This document shows positions 12,051 through 23,699 of a DNA stretch of 64,000 nt, in pieces. This DNA comes from Ailanthus altissimus. Lineage: Eukaryota; Streptophyta; Magnoliopsida; Sapindales; Simaroubaceae. The position numbers were made by a program, and so were the translations under genes. Within the stretch, counting starts at the first letter, position 1, and each line of letters starts with the position of its first letter. The stretch spans positions 2,368,188-2,432,187 of the forward strand of contig OX327691.1 of the NCBI GenBank assembly GCA_946807835.1, given 5' to 3'. Below the pieces are notes generated by a model. That model was not told the origin of the DNA. It did not search any database and saw only the letters and a program-made list of their open reading frames with translations.

Positions 12051-15000
12051 TAGCGTCATTTGTGATGATATCTAATATCCATTGATTACACGTGTTTCTC
12101 AAATACTTTAGGAGTTAAGGTCTTAGTTAGTGGGTCCCCTACATTATTCATAGAATTTACTCTAGAAACTATTACATCTTATTTGACCATGATCTCTCTA
12201 ATTATGTGATATTTCTTCTCCACATGCTTAGACTTCTGGTGTGCTATTGACTCTTTAGCTTGAGCATTTGCCCCGTTATTATCATAAAATAATGGGATAA
12301 TCCATCGAATTTAGGACTATTCCAAGCACAATGACAAATTTGTGTATCCACACTACTTTCTTTGTAGCTTTTAAAGCCACAATATATTCTACCTCTATGG
12401 TAGAATCAGTTGTGGATGCCTATTTAATGCCTTTTCAACTCACTACAGCACTGTTAAGAATAAATACATTCCTATTTGTAGACTTTCTATCATTAAGATC
12501 AGACTGGATATTTGAATCTGTGTATCCTTTTACTTGTAAGTTATTTTCTCCTCGTCCTTTATACTTTTAAGGTATTTAAGGACATGTTTGCCTGCCATTT
12601 AATGGCTATCACCTAGATTAGACTGATACCGCCTCATAACACTTATAGTTATACTGATGTTAGGTCTCATACATATCATGACAATCATCAAGCTTCATAC
12701 AACTGATGCATATGGTATGTTAGACATTTTAACTCTTTCATCTTCCCTCTGAGGATACATCTTCCTTGAAAGATGAATTTCATACCTAAAATGTACATTA
12801 ATTATCTTACAGTTACTGAAATTGTACCATTCTAAGACATTGTTTATGTATGATGATTGAGAGAGTACTATCAACTCCCTAACTCTATCTCTATAAAGAT
12901 TTATATTCAGTATATAGGAAACCTTTCCCAAATCTCTCATAGAGAAGTTCTTACTCAGATAACTTTTCACTAATTGTAATATACCAATATCGTTTCTGAT
13001 AATGAGTATGTTATCCACATAGAGAACTAAAAAGACTATCATACTCCCACCGACCTTTCTATACATACATGATTCCTCTTCATTTTTTTTTATGAAACCA
13101 GACTCTTTGATTACCTCATCAAAATGAAGATTCCAACTTCAGAAGGTCTGCTTAAGTCCGTAAATAGACTTCTTCAATTTGCATACTAGACTAAAAGTTA
13201 GGATGGATATAAAACCTTCAGCTATTCCATGTAAATCTCTTTCTCAAGATATCTATTCAAAAACACCGTTTTTACATCCATCTGTCATATCTCAAAATCA
13301 TAATATACAGCAATTGCCAACAAAATTTGAATTGACTTAAGCATTGTTACTAGTGAAAAGGTTTCCTCATAATTGATCCCAGATCTTTAAGTATAACCTT
13401 TTACCACCAGTCGGGTTTTTAAGGTCTCTACCTTCCCATCGAGCCTATGCTTCTGGTTGTAAATTCATTTATAATCGATGAGAACAATTCTCTTGGGAAG
13501 CTCAACCAAGTCCTAGACTTAATTGTAATGCATAAAGTCAAATTTAGATTTTATGGCATCTTGCCATTTTCTCGAATCAATGTCCAACATCGCCTCTTTA
13601 AAAGTCAAATGATTATTTTCTTCAACTAAGAAAACACCAAGTGCACCTTCAGGTATCAAACCATACCTTGCAGGTGGCCTTGATATTCTTTCCGACCTAC
13701 ATGGAGGGTATGTTAAAGGTATTTCACTGGATTGATTTTGAGGTTCCATCATCGGTTCATTTACATCCCGATTGACTTCATTAAGTTCAATCTTTCTACA
13801 ATCCCTACAATCCATAAGAAACTGACTTTCTAGAAAGGTGGCATAGTAAGAAATGAACACATTTTGTTCATCTGGATCATAGAACTGGTATCCCATAGAA
13901 TGCTTGGGATATTCAATGAACCAATACTTGTACCTCTTAAGTGCAAGTTTATCATTTTTCGTAAGCAGGACAACCCCAAATCTTAACATACTTAAAATTC
14001 GATTTCCTTCCAGTTTATATCTCATATGGAGTAGAAGCTACAGCTTTCGATGGAACTCTAAATCATATTTGTGAGCAACAGTTTCTATAGTATATCCCCA
14101 TAGATATTTTAGAAGATTGGTGAAGATCATTATCGATTGGAATGTATCCAATAAAGTCTGATTTCTCCTCTCTAAAACACCATTGTGTTGCGGAGTATCT
14201 GGAAGACTATACTGAGCGAGAATCTCATTCTACTTTAAATAATCCAAAAATTCACTACTCATGTATTCACTACCTCGATCTAATCAACGGTATTTAATAT
14301 ACATTCTGGTTTGTTTCTCTACCTCAAGTCGAAATTCTTTAAACTTTTCAAAAGTTTCTAATTTATGTTTCATAAGAAACACGTATCCTATCTTGATAAA
14401 TCATCAATAAAGACTAAAAATTATCAAAACCCACTTATCTTAGTGTGGTTCATTAGACCACATACATTACTATGTACTAGTTTCAATAAATCAGTGGCCT
14501 GGTGTCCAACACCAGTAAAATGAGATTTTGTAATCTTTCCTTGAGTACAAGATTCACAAGATTGATAAGGTTTTATATTCAAATCAAGTATCCGACTATT
14601 TTTAACCAAACGGCATAAACGTCTCACATATATATGACATAATCTCATATGCCACAATTTTGTATCATTCAAAGTTCTCGAGCTGCTATTTGTATTAACC
14701 TGTACATTCAAGATATTTCTTGTTGTATTTAATATATAATGGCCATTCATCAACTGACATTCAGCTAACAAAACATTATCTATATCATATAAACGTAAGG
14801 AATGGTTTTGAATATACATATGATAACCTTCATTGTCCGACACAAGAAAAGATGTAATCTGCCTGATAATGTTCAACAAAAAAAAAAAATAGTTACAGAA
14901 CATGATTATTTTATTATATGGGAGAAGAAATTCAAAATGTCTAATAGCTTCGATCTGCAGGAAATCCCATTTCCAATACGAAGCTATACTTCTCTTGGCT

Positions 15001-15530
15001 GTAATAATTTAACATCCCTCAGACCCTGCAACACATTACAAATGTGAGAAGGACATGTGGTATCTAATACCTAACTTGAACTTGCATCAAATGCTAAAGA
15101 AATGTCAATGATAGGTAAGTATATAAATGAAGGGTTCTTCTTAACTGTGGCAAGGTACTTCGGGCAGTTATGCTTTTAGTACTTGTCCTCGTCGCAATGG
15201 AAACACTTTCCTTTAGTTTTTCTTTTCTTCTGTGGCTTGGATATGGATAGGTTCTGTGGACCCATATTAGGTGTCTGCTTCACCTTCCTTTTCTTCTTTC
15301 CTTTAAACTTTTCAAAAGCCTTTAAGGTAGAAGATGAAGCACTCTAAACGTAGAGGGCAATAACCCTTTTGTTCATGTCTTCATGAGCTATCCTTAAAAT
15401 ATTGTAGAGCTCAGTATAAATGGGAATCAGTTCTTGCATATTAAAGTTCATAATAAATTGTGCAAAGGATCCTAGCAGCGACTGAAGAATTAAACTACTG
15501 TTGAAACTAATACTTACGAGCTGTTCCAAT
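12051..15530 (-). pseudogene. Relic B gag C-terminus, protease, integrase, RT and RNase H
   Basis: Right to left on the minus strand: gag end at 15344–15529 (LILQSLLGSFAQFIMNFNM); a CCHC zinc knuckle near 15165–15225 (CFHC...KHNCPKYL with a stop inside); protease near 14950–15080, where the active site reads DTT instead of DTG/DSG, followed by SHIC; the pre-integrase HHCC block at 14424–14903 (LWHMRLCH, SCESCTQGK); integrase C-terminal region at 13519–14025 (GYQFYDPDEQNVFIS); RT at 12695–13500 with YVDN in place of YVDD; RNase H at 12060–12420 (DSTIEVEYIVALKATKKVVWI). Stops and frameshifts separate the pieces. The order is Copia (integrase before RT). The protease and RT active-site changes may be decay, although YVDN also occurs in elements E and C. 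Confidence 0.85.
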
Positions 15531-15534
15531 ATTG

Positions 15535-16285
15535 TATGAATATTAATTGTTTGATATTTATATAATAAGTATTTTGAATAAAATTGTTAATATTAAATAT
15601 ATATATATATATATATATATTGTGAGTGATTTTAAACCTAAGGTGCATGCTTATGAGTTTGTGTTTATCATTCAAATATGACATATGTATCACATATATA
15701 CATACGCAGTGAATGAGCGGAATAGAAATTACTGAATGATAAACACAAGTAAACATTACATGTTATATCATAAATGTAAAGTACATCAAGATTGAGTTAT
15801 AGTACCTTGTCAAGCCTTTGGTATTTGGTCAAATCGGAGTACCTGCCTTTGAAGCAACCCGTTCACAATTCTAGTTCCTCAACACGGTGGGCTTGAGGAA
15901 GCTAGAATAACAGCTTTTCCATCAAAGGATTCAACTCTTGAATCCTTATTTCTACCTTGTTATATGGGTGACCAAAATAGAAGAAAAAATGGAAGAAGAA
16001 AAAATAGAATAGTTGAGTTTTTGTTCTCTCAACACTTGAGAAAATTTTCCAACACTTAGCAAAAATCACTTCTCATTTTTTCATACCACTTAACACCTTG
16101 CACGAAATTATTATGATTAATTGAGCAACTAATTTCTCTTTTATTTGTTTATTATTATCTTTTATTTTCTCACCTAATGGCAACCATTATGTTTGCCATT
16201 AGTGTTTTGTTTATTACTATCTTTCATTTTCTCACCTAATGGCATCAATTGTGTTTGCCATTAGTTGTAAAGGGTTACAAATAGT
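15535..16285 (-). repeat. Family-K LTR fragment (U5/R half, minus orientation)
   Basis: Carries the family-K block CAAGCCTTTGG...GGTGGGCTTGAGG (15811–15900) seen at 4918 and the CAGTGAATGAGCGGAATAG block matching CATACAGCGGAATG at 29937. An (AT)n run lies at 15597–15620. It contains a 70-bp internal near-duplication (ATTTTCTCACCTAATGGCA at about 16166 and 16229). It ends at an abrupt junction with the plus-oriented fragment. Confidence 0.7.
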
Positions 16286-16608
16286 GCTAAGAAATGTTAT
16301 TGTGCAAATATATTTTTAAACGTTATGTTCCTGATCTATCTTCATTGATATATAAGTGCAGGTGTGTCAGTAGAGACTTTATCATATATAGATCAGTATA
16401 TGTCTATATCTGGATGGTCTAGATGGTTAATCTTAGCAGACGATGAGCTTAGTGGAAGCTCATCTAGGCATTTAGTGAGGACTGGATACTGAATAGACTT
16501 AATGAGGACCTTTAATAGACATCCCATAAAGCTGTCAATGGAGGGTCCTCTTGAGTTGAGTAGTATTCATGATCCTTTGACCTAAGCACCATGATGGAAT
16601 TGTGAGTG
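16286..16608 (+). repeat. Family-K LTR fragment (plus orientation), 5' LTR remnant of relic C
   Basis: Reverse complement of the block seen in minus-oriented copies (compare 31500–31680): GTGCTAAGAAATG, CTGATCTATC, then CTGGATACTGAATAGACTTA, and ends at GTGAGTG where another LTR is inserted. The first ~240 bp and the distal part of the LTR are missing. Confidence 0.7.
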
Positions 16609-17773
16609 TGATAAGTGCATTTTATACATTATATTGTATCTCTTCTAAACTTGATAATTGCTTAATTTAAATAAGAATACATAACTATTTGGGATGAAAA
16701 TTCAAAGAAAATAAGCAAAAGATAAAATATGCTACAGTGTTGTGAACAGTACATGCTACAGCAACGTGAATAGTACATGCTAAAAGAACCAGAAAACCCA
16801 GGTTTTGGCATCCAGATGCCGAATTGTGGTGCCTAGGCGCCAAAACGGGCTTCATTGGCAGAATGCTCAGTGCCTAGGCATCAAAATGTGACATCGAGGT
16901 GCTACCACCTATTTTTACACCCGTTTCTTGTTCTAATTTGAAACCTATAAATACTATGAATTGCTAGATTATATGTTCTAGAGCTTGATGGAACTTTATG
17001 TATTGATTTTATTTTATGATTAATAACTATTTAATGTTTATTCATTTATGCTTTTTATGTGCTTAATGCTTCTAATTACATTGGAAAATGAATTGGATGA
17101 TTTAAATATTTGGGTTATGTGCTTGGAAAAGTTTAATCTATATACTGGTTGTAAAAAGCATAGCTTTGAGTTTGTTGAGTTAAGAGACTAATGATGCACG
17201 GGTCGTGAGCAAGTAATAAAATAATGAGTGAGTATCGTTCTCACGAGCACAATGTCCTAAATTGATGTTAAGTACTATGATAGGATAGGAATATACCTAA
17301 TTAGCATGTATGGTCAATAAGACTTATTCTTAATGAATCTTTATTTATTACAAGTACTATAGGAATATAGGTATTTGGTAAATTAGGATATACTTGCATG
17401 ACCTTGGAAGAGGCTTGTGAATACATTAGTGTCTTGACTAATAATAAGAATTGAGGGATATAAATATTAAAAGGATTAATCTTTAGAAACCATATTGAAG
17501 GATAGTAATTAACCCTAGGCATTCTCTATATTGCTATTTTCTTATTTTATTTAAGTTGTATTATTTATTTTTTGCAGTTTTATTTTATTCAAATTTATTG
17601 CAAAATTAAGATTTTATTTTTCTGAATAATTATAAGAAAGATATAATTTTAGTACTTGGTAAAAAATAAAAATTATCTTTGTGGGTTCGACATCCGACTT
17701 TATAAGTCCATTTATTACTTGTTACGATAGCGTATACTTGCGCTTAATTATAAGATACAGAAATATCGCATCA
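16609..17773 (+). mobile_element. Solo LTR with Tat/Athila (Ty3/gypsy)-like ends, 1.17 kb
   Basis: Begins TGATAAGTGCATTTTATAC and ends ...ATATCGCATCA (TGAT...ATCA termini). The 3' part carries GTGGGTTCGACATCCGACTT followed by TATACTTGCGC, a block I associate with LTR ends of Tat/Athila-type gypsy elements. Flanks GAGTG and CACTG match at only three of five positions, so I claim no TSD. A GC-richer stretch (16800–16915) holds repeated GTGCCTAGGCG-type units. Confidence 0.6.
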
Positions 17774-18789
17774 CACTGCAGTGCTGAAAGCCTTAACACC
17801 ATAGCATTGTAAAGATTTGTATTGCAACACCGGAGGCTGGGCCTCTAATGCCGTAGTATCGACAACCTAAGAAAGCTGTAATTATGCTAGTTACTTCGAT
17901 TATTTATTTTTAAATTATTTAAAAATATTCATAGTTTATTTTAAGTAATTTATAATTGTTATAATAATTGTATTACAAATTCTGATCCATTTGTTTGTGC
18001 TGGTAACAATAATAGAAGCCCTACTAGTGGGGGTTTGTTGTGCTTGCAGTAAATAAATGTGTGATTGAGAATCACATCTCATAAGATGGGGACAAGAATA
18101 AAAAAATCTCTCTTAATCAGATTAAATAGTATCTCATTGTGAGATAATGTTATGCAATGGTCCGTCTTATCAATGCGGTGTTAAATAGGTTACTTCGATC
18201 TTTTCCAATATTGCTAAAGCGTAAGGGAATGGTCGGTATGATTTGGACTATACCGGTTAAACATGAGATGAGGCAAATATATGCAAACGTATTATCTAAT
18301 ATTGCTAAAGTATGAGGGTAGTATCAGTAACATATATTTTATCATTAACAAGTTAATCTAGAATACACTTACCCAATATTGCTAATGTGTGAGGATAATG
18401 TATATTTAGGACCAATGGTGAGAATTGTATGAGATGCAATTGACAAGAGTTATCTACCTTTTGAGTATACAAAAGCCAATATTGCTAAAGCGTAAGGCTG
18501 GAGTAAAATGCTAATGGTGTCTACTTTTCACTGTACAGTTTAAAAGGTTTAAATTGTTGGTTTCCCTTTTAAGAGATTTATGAGATTATGTAAAGCAATA
18601 GGAGAGCATCTTTAGATTAAAACATAAATAAAAGTTATACCCATAATCTAAAGCGATATTCATTAAAGATTAGAAATATTCCGCTAAACATCTCCTAAGT
18701 ATCTTATAGAGATATGATTAGTATGAGCAATCTACTAGTATACTTGGTCTTAACACACCAACTATAAGGTATTGAGTAATATTTAGACT
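17774..18789 (+). other. Leader region of relic C with four copies of an AATATTGCTAAA motif
   Basis: Non-coding stretch between LTR remnants and gag. It holds a few GTTGCAGTGTT-like units at 17774–17870, the block CTACTAGTGGGGGTTTGTTG at about 18019, the palindrome TGTGATTGAGAATCACA at 18059–18075, and four copies of a roughly 22-bp motif centred on AATATTGCTAA at about 18206, 18297, 18373 and 18478. The same blocks, inverted, occur in the leaders of E (35190–35390, 38287, 38455) and B (22517, 22665, 22690). Confidence 0.65.
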
Positions 18790-21675
18790 TGCCAATAAAT
18801 TTGAGAATAGTCCCAGATTTAGAAAAACTTAGATATATTAATGATCAATAGATGATAAGTGGTGTTTTTGATAATATCTCTTTGAAAGAAGTTAAAAATT
18901 TATCAGAAATGAATTAAGAATGATTTAAGAGGCAAATAATTTTTCCTGGCCTCGATGTCTAATGATATTTAGCAGAAGCATGTGTACATTAGATACGCAA
19001 GTGGTATATTGCTCCATCTAAAAATTATTTGATATATCCAAATAACACATAGAGAATAATCGCAATGAAAAGTGTTTCCATTATGGTAAGGTTTAATATA
19101 GTACACATTACTATTCAAAGACACTTTACCTTAATAAAGATAGATCCCTTAGATATCTATTTATTAATCATAAACATTTTATCAGCATTTGATGCCAAGA
19201 AATGTAAGGGTATGAGATACTGTCTGTCCTTCTCATATCTGCAAGATGTTCCATTATTTGAGGAATGCTAGAAAGCTATGAAATGAGAAGTAGAGCTTCA
19301 CGTAGGAAATAGAGATTTCCTTAATATGGTAACTATTAGGACTTTTAAGTCACATCTCTATTATGGCTGATGCATTACGTTGTATAATTGCTATTTTGTA
19401 CTAAACATTGTCAGGAAAATCATATCACTCCTTATGTTAGTTGGAGAGGGTTATCATAAAACCATTGGAAATAGTTCCTTATGTTTATATGATGATGATA
19501 ATATTTTGCTAACTGAGTGTCAGTTAATGAATGGCCATTATATCTTAAATACAACTTGAAATGTCTAGGTGAACAGAACAAATAAAGTTTCAAGAGCTTT
19601 GAATAATGAATAGTAGGACATAAGATTAGGTCATAAGACTATTTAGTCTGGTTAAGTATGGTCAAATACTTAATCTGACTAAAAAATCTTGGCCAGTTTA
19701 TAAATCCTAGATTTAAGAAAAATGACCAAATCTTTGTGTACGTATTGTACACCTAGCACTGATTTATTGAAAATGGCACATATTAATGTGTATGGTCCAA
19801 TAAATCATACTGCTATTGGGTGAATTTCGATACTTCATTATCTTTATCATGATTTGTCATGATATAGATATATGTTTCTAAGAAACACAGGTTGAAAACT
19901 TTTAAAGTGTTCAAAGAGTTTCAGCTAGAAGTAGAGAAACAAAACCTCATGTAATATCTTCGATTAGATCAAGGTGGTTTATATATGAGCAATAAATTCA
20001 CAAATTATTTAAAGAAAAATAGGATTCTCACTCAATATAGTCTTCCAGATACTCTCAACACAAAGGTTTATTTGGATATGAGAAATTAAACTCTATTATA
20101 GTTTGATCGATGATTGAGTTTCATTGATCTTCTAAAATATCTATGGTATTGTGCTCTGAAAATAACTATTCACTTATTGAACAGAGTTCCATCGAAAGCC
20201 ATTTCTTTTGTTCTATATAAGATGTAGACTGAAAGAAAACAAAGTCTTAAGTATGTTAAGATTTGGGATTATTCTGCTTGTATAAGAGTTAGCAACAGAA
20301 TAAACTTGCACTTAAAGGGTATAAGTATCGATTCAGAGGGTATCCCAAGCATTTTATGAGATACCAGTTCTATGATCCAGAAGAGTAAAATGTGTTCGTT
20401 TCTCATTACACTACATTTCTTAAGAAATAGTTCCTCAAAAGGTCGTGGGGATTATAGAAAGATTAAACTTAATAAAGTCAATTAAGATGTATATGAACAG
20501 ACGATAGAGCTTAAAAGTCAATTAAGTGACAAACCTTTAACACACTCTTTTTATGAGTCAAAAAGGATATCGAGGGTTATATATTAGGTATGCTTGATAC
20601 CTGTATATACCCTTGGTGTTATCTTATTTAAAGAAAATCATTATTTGACTTATAGAGAGATGATGTTGGATATTAATTCAGAAAAATGGCAAGATGTCAT
20701 GAAATCCAAAACTGACTTTATGCATGACAATTAAGTCTGGGACTTGATTGTAATTTTTGTAGGAATTGTTCATATTTATTGTAAATGAGGTTTACGTAGC
20801 AGAAGCATGGGCTCAATATAAAGGTAGCAACCTTCAAAGCCTAATTGGTTATATAAGGTTACACTCAGAGATCTGGGATTGGTTATGAGAAAATTATTTT
20901 TCACCAGTTACCATGCTTAAGTTAATTCAAATTTTATTGGATATTGCACTATATTAAGATTTTGAGGTTTGGAAGATAGATGTAATGACGGCGTTTCGGA
21001 ATGTATATCTTAACTAAAAGATATGTATGAACAGCCTGAAAGTTTTGCAGCCAACTTGATTTCTAATCTAATGTACAAATTGAAGAAGTCCAAGCATAGA
21101 CTTAAGCAGTTTTCTCAAAGTTAGAATCTTCATTTTGATAAGGTAATCAGAGAGTGTGATTTCATCAAGAATGAAGAGAAAGCATATATATTTAGAAAGG
21201 GTAGTAGGAGCATAATTGTCTTTCTACTTCTTTATATAGATAACATACTCAATGTTGGAAATGACGTTGGTATGTTGTAAGTTAGTCAGTTAAGATTTAT
21301 ATGAGAAAGAACTTCTCCATGAAAGATTTGGGAGAGGCTTCCTATATACTGAGTATAAAGCCTTTTAGAGATAGAGCTTGGAGGTTGATATGACTCTCCT
21401 AATCTTCGTATGTAGACAATGTCTTGGAAAGATTTAATTTTAGTAACTGTAGACAGTTAATGTACCTTTTACACATGACATTCATCATTTGAGGAAGATA
21501 TATCCTTAGAGGGAAGATGAAATGGTTAGAGTGTTTAGCATACCCTGTGCATCAGTTAGAGATAGCTTGTTGTACATCATATTATGTACGAAACCTAGAT
21601 CTAGATGGGCATAAGTATTATAAGTCAATATTGGTCTAATCCAAGTAACGACCAGATTTCCTTTAAAGGTAATTT
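18790..21675 (+). pseudogene. Copia relic C (family K): gag, integrase and RT remains
   Basis: Plus-strand counterpart of relic B, more decayed. Gag traces lie at 18830–19000. The pre-integrase text at 19510–19560 (ECQLMNGHYILNTT) matches the same words in relic B at 14700–14760. Integrase C-terminal text lies at 20330–20420. RT traces follow: a TAFRNVYLN word near 20990, a VFLLLYIDNIL active-site region near 21210 (YIDN), and SQYWSNPSNDQ at about 21630–21660. RNase H is missing: the sequence passes from the RT C-terminus straight into an LTR fragment. Almost every block contains stops or frameshifts. Confidence 0.75.
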
Positions 21676-21800
21676 CTAATCTCATTAGTGTAATAAAATT
21701 TATATTTGTGTATTTTATTCCGCTGTGTTAATTTTGCATATGAGAGATGTAAAATTTAAATATTAAAAAAAATAATTATAATACATACATTCACTCTACT
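21676..21800 (+). repeat. Short family-K LTR end fragment (plus orientation)
   Basis: Contains TAATTTCTAATCTCATTAG and TATTCCGCTGTG, the reverse complement of blocks near the left end of minus-oriented family-K LTRs (29937–30010). It marks the 3' limit of relic C. Confidence 0.55.
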
Positions 21801-22330
21801 CATAGCACACTAACAACTATTCCTCAAAGAATTGTTCAGAACTATGTCCATAGTTTCCAACCTCTCATTGTTGGAAATTATCTTGAGGACATGGGGATTA
21901 ACAAGACTGCTCTTTAGAAGTTTAGCTTGAAAGAGAGATTTGGCAACCCGCTATATTTTAACTTGCGGTTTGTCGCCAAATAACTACTTTAAATGAAGCA
22001 TGATACTGTTGGCACTGTCTATGTGCACATGCTCTCTTTGTAAGTCTGTAGACATTAAGGCGAGGATGTAAGATTTAACTTTCAAATCATCATCCAACCA
22101 TTTTTGATATGTCTTTCTCTCTTTCTCCTCCAAAGTGGCATCATCAAAAACATCTCGAGGCAAATTCTAATCAATTACATACCTAAGATTTTCAAATCCA
22201 AAACTATTTTGAGATTTATAAGCTAGTCAGCATAGTTCTCGGCACCTTTGAGTTGATGTGCATCAATTATGTATACCAATAGTGTTTGAAGCCATTTTTA
22301 TCTTCACAAGATAAAAAGAAAGAGATGTTA
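21801..22330 (-). pseudogene. Relic B gag N-terminal part
   Basis: Minus-strand translation gives a Copia gag: TYQKWLDDDLKVKSYILA, then REHVHIDSANSI and RVAKSLFQAKL, interrupted by stops. Element E carries the corresponding words at 34640–34800 (TYQKWIKDDLRVKSYILA). The C-terminal continuation lies 6.3 kb away at 15344–15530, beyond inserted relic C. Confidence 0.75.
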
Positions 22331-23026
22331 GTGAAACATTTCAATCGTTAATTCATAAAGCTTTAGATCATAGGTATAATATTTATTCATTTTTTAATCT
22401 AAAAATATTCTCCTACTGCTTTACATAATCTCTTTAATCTCAAATGGAAAAACAAAAGTTTAAACATTTTAAACTATATAGTGAAAAGTGTCCTAAATAC
22501 ACTTTATCCTCACATTTTAGCAATATTGAAAAAGATAGAAGTGATCCGTCTAACATCGTATTGACTAGATTGACCATTGGATAACATTATCTCATAAAAA
22601 AAAAATACTATGTAATCTGATTAAGAGAGATTTTAAAATACCTATCCGCATCTTATGAAGATGTAATTCTCAATCACACATATGTTTTGACCAAGCACTA
22701 CTAACCCCTACCAGTAGAACTCCTATTATAGTTAACAATATAAACAAATAATTAAGACAATTATATAACAATTATATAGCTCAAATAAACCTCACATGCA
22801 AAAGAATGTAGAATGAAGTATAATCCTTGAATGCTGCAACGTTATACACTCAATGGACCGGTGTTCATCTAAATTCATGAACATCCATGCACTAGGTATA
22901 AAATGCCATAGGCTTTCCTCGAACAGAGACTTGGTTCTACACTTTCAACACTTGAAAGTGCATTACCTATTGTTTCTATGCATCTTAAATAGCTCAAATA
23001 CACTCTATTTACCCAAAATAACACAC
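22331..23026 (-). other. Relic B leader
   Basis: Non-coding leader with one inverted AATATTGCTAAAATGTGAGG motif near 22500–22530 and the block CTAACCCCTACCAGTAGAACT at 22702. It ends at an abrupt junction (about 23026) with the U3 half of an LTR, so the primer-binding site and the R/U5 half are deleted. Minus-strand open sequence here (22875–23063) is not coding. Confidence 0.55.
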
Positions 23027-23697
23027 AAATATGCGTGGAACCAAAGCATGGTGGATCACTCATAAGCCAACCATGGCATTCAGGTTAAAAGACTATGAAT
23101 ACTACTCAACTTGAGAAGAACTTGTATTGATGACTTTATAGGATGTTTATTAGAGGTCCTTATGAGTGTATTCAGTACCCTTCAGTACCCGATCCTTACT
23201 AAATACCTATATCTCAATACGAGCTTTCACTAAGTTCATGATTTTCTAAGACTAACTATCTAGACAACCTTGATATAGATATACACTGATTTGAAAAGGG
23301 TTTACTAATTAACTTTCATCGATTATATAGATCAGGAATAAGGTGTTCAAGAACATACTGCATGATGACATTTCCTAGCACTATTTACAACTCCTTGTAA
23401 ATATGTCATGACTAATATATTCCCAGGCCATTGTCCTATTTCAAACAAGGTTCTAAATCTTAAAATTTGCGAACTCTTAGAAATTTCTAACTCTTATAAC
23501 TATTAACTCTTAGCACTTATAACTTTTAGCGCTGATCCAAACTCCTTTAGATTAGATTTAAACTCCTTTAGATCTACATTGTCTAAAATGTAACAAGCTT
23601 CTTACCATATATTAAATAATATTAACAATTTAACAAAATGTTAATTGTATAAATATTCATACAAAATGAGATGGAAGATAAACACAAAATTTTGATA
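23027..23697 (-). repeat. 5' LTR of relic B, U3 half only
   Basis: Matches the right 670 bp of other family-K LTRs, starting at TGCGTGGAACCAAAGCATGG and running to the equivalent of the LTR start (ACACAAAATTTTGATA). About 1.4 kb of the LTR's left part is missing compared with 29860–31903. Confidence 0.65.
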
Positions 23698-23699
23698 AG

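Larger units (their letters stand above)
9811..23697 (-). mobile_element. Copia relic B (family K), minus strand, disrupted by element C
   Basis: The outer limits are a full-length 3' LTR (9811–12036) and the U3 half of a 5' LTR (23027–23697). Between them is the expected minus-strand order leader–gag–protease–integrase–RT–RNase H, except that plus-strand relic C and LTR fragments (15535–21800) interrupt gag. The gag text left of the break (15344–15530) continues the gag text right of it (21801–22330), so both parts most likely belonged to one element. No convincing TSD was found at the outer ends. Confidence 0.7.

Noticed and set aside
16604..17778. TSD for the Tat-like solo LTR
   Set aside because: GAGTG and CACTG agree at only three of five positions, and the family-K LTR does not resume correctly afterwards, so a deletion at the right side is likelier.
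22853..23065. Overlapping open frames on both strands
   Set aside because: They span the artificial joint (about 23026) of leader and truncated LTR of relic B; neither fits gag or pol.
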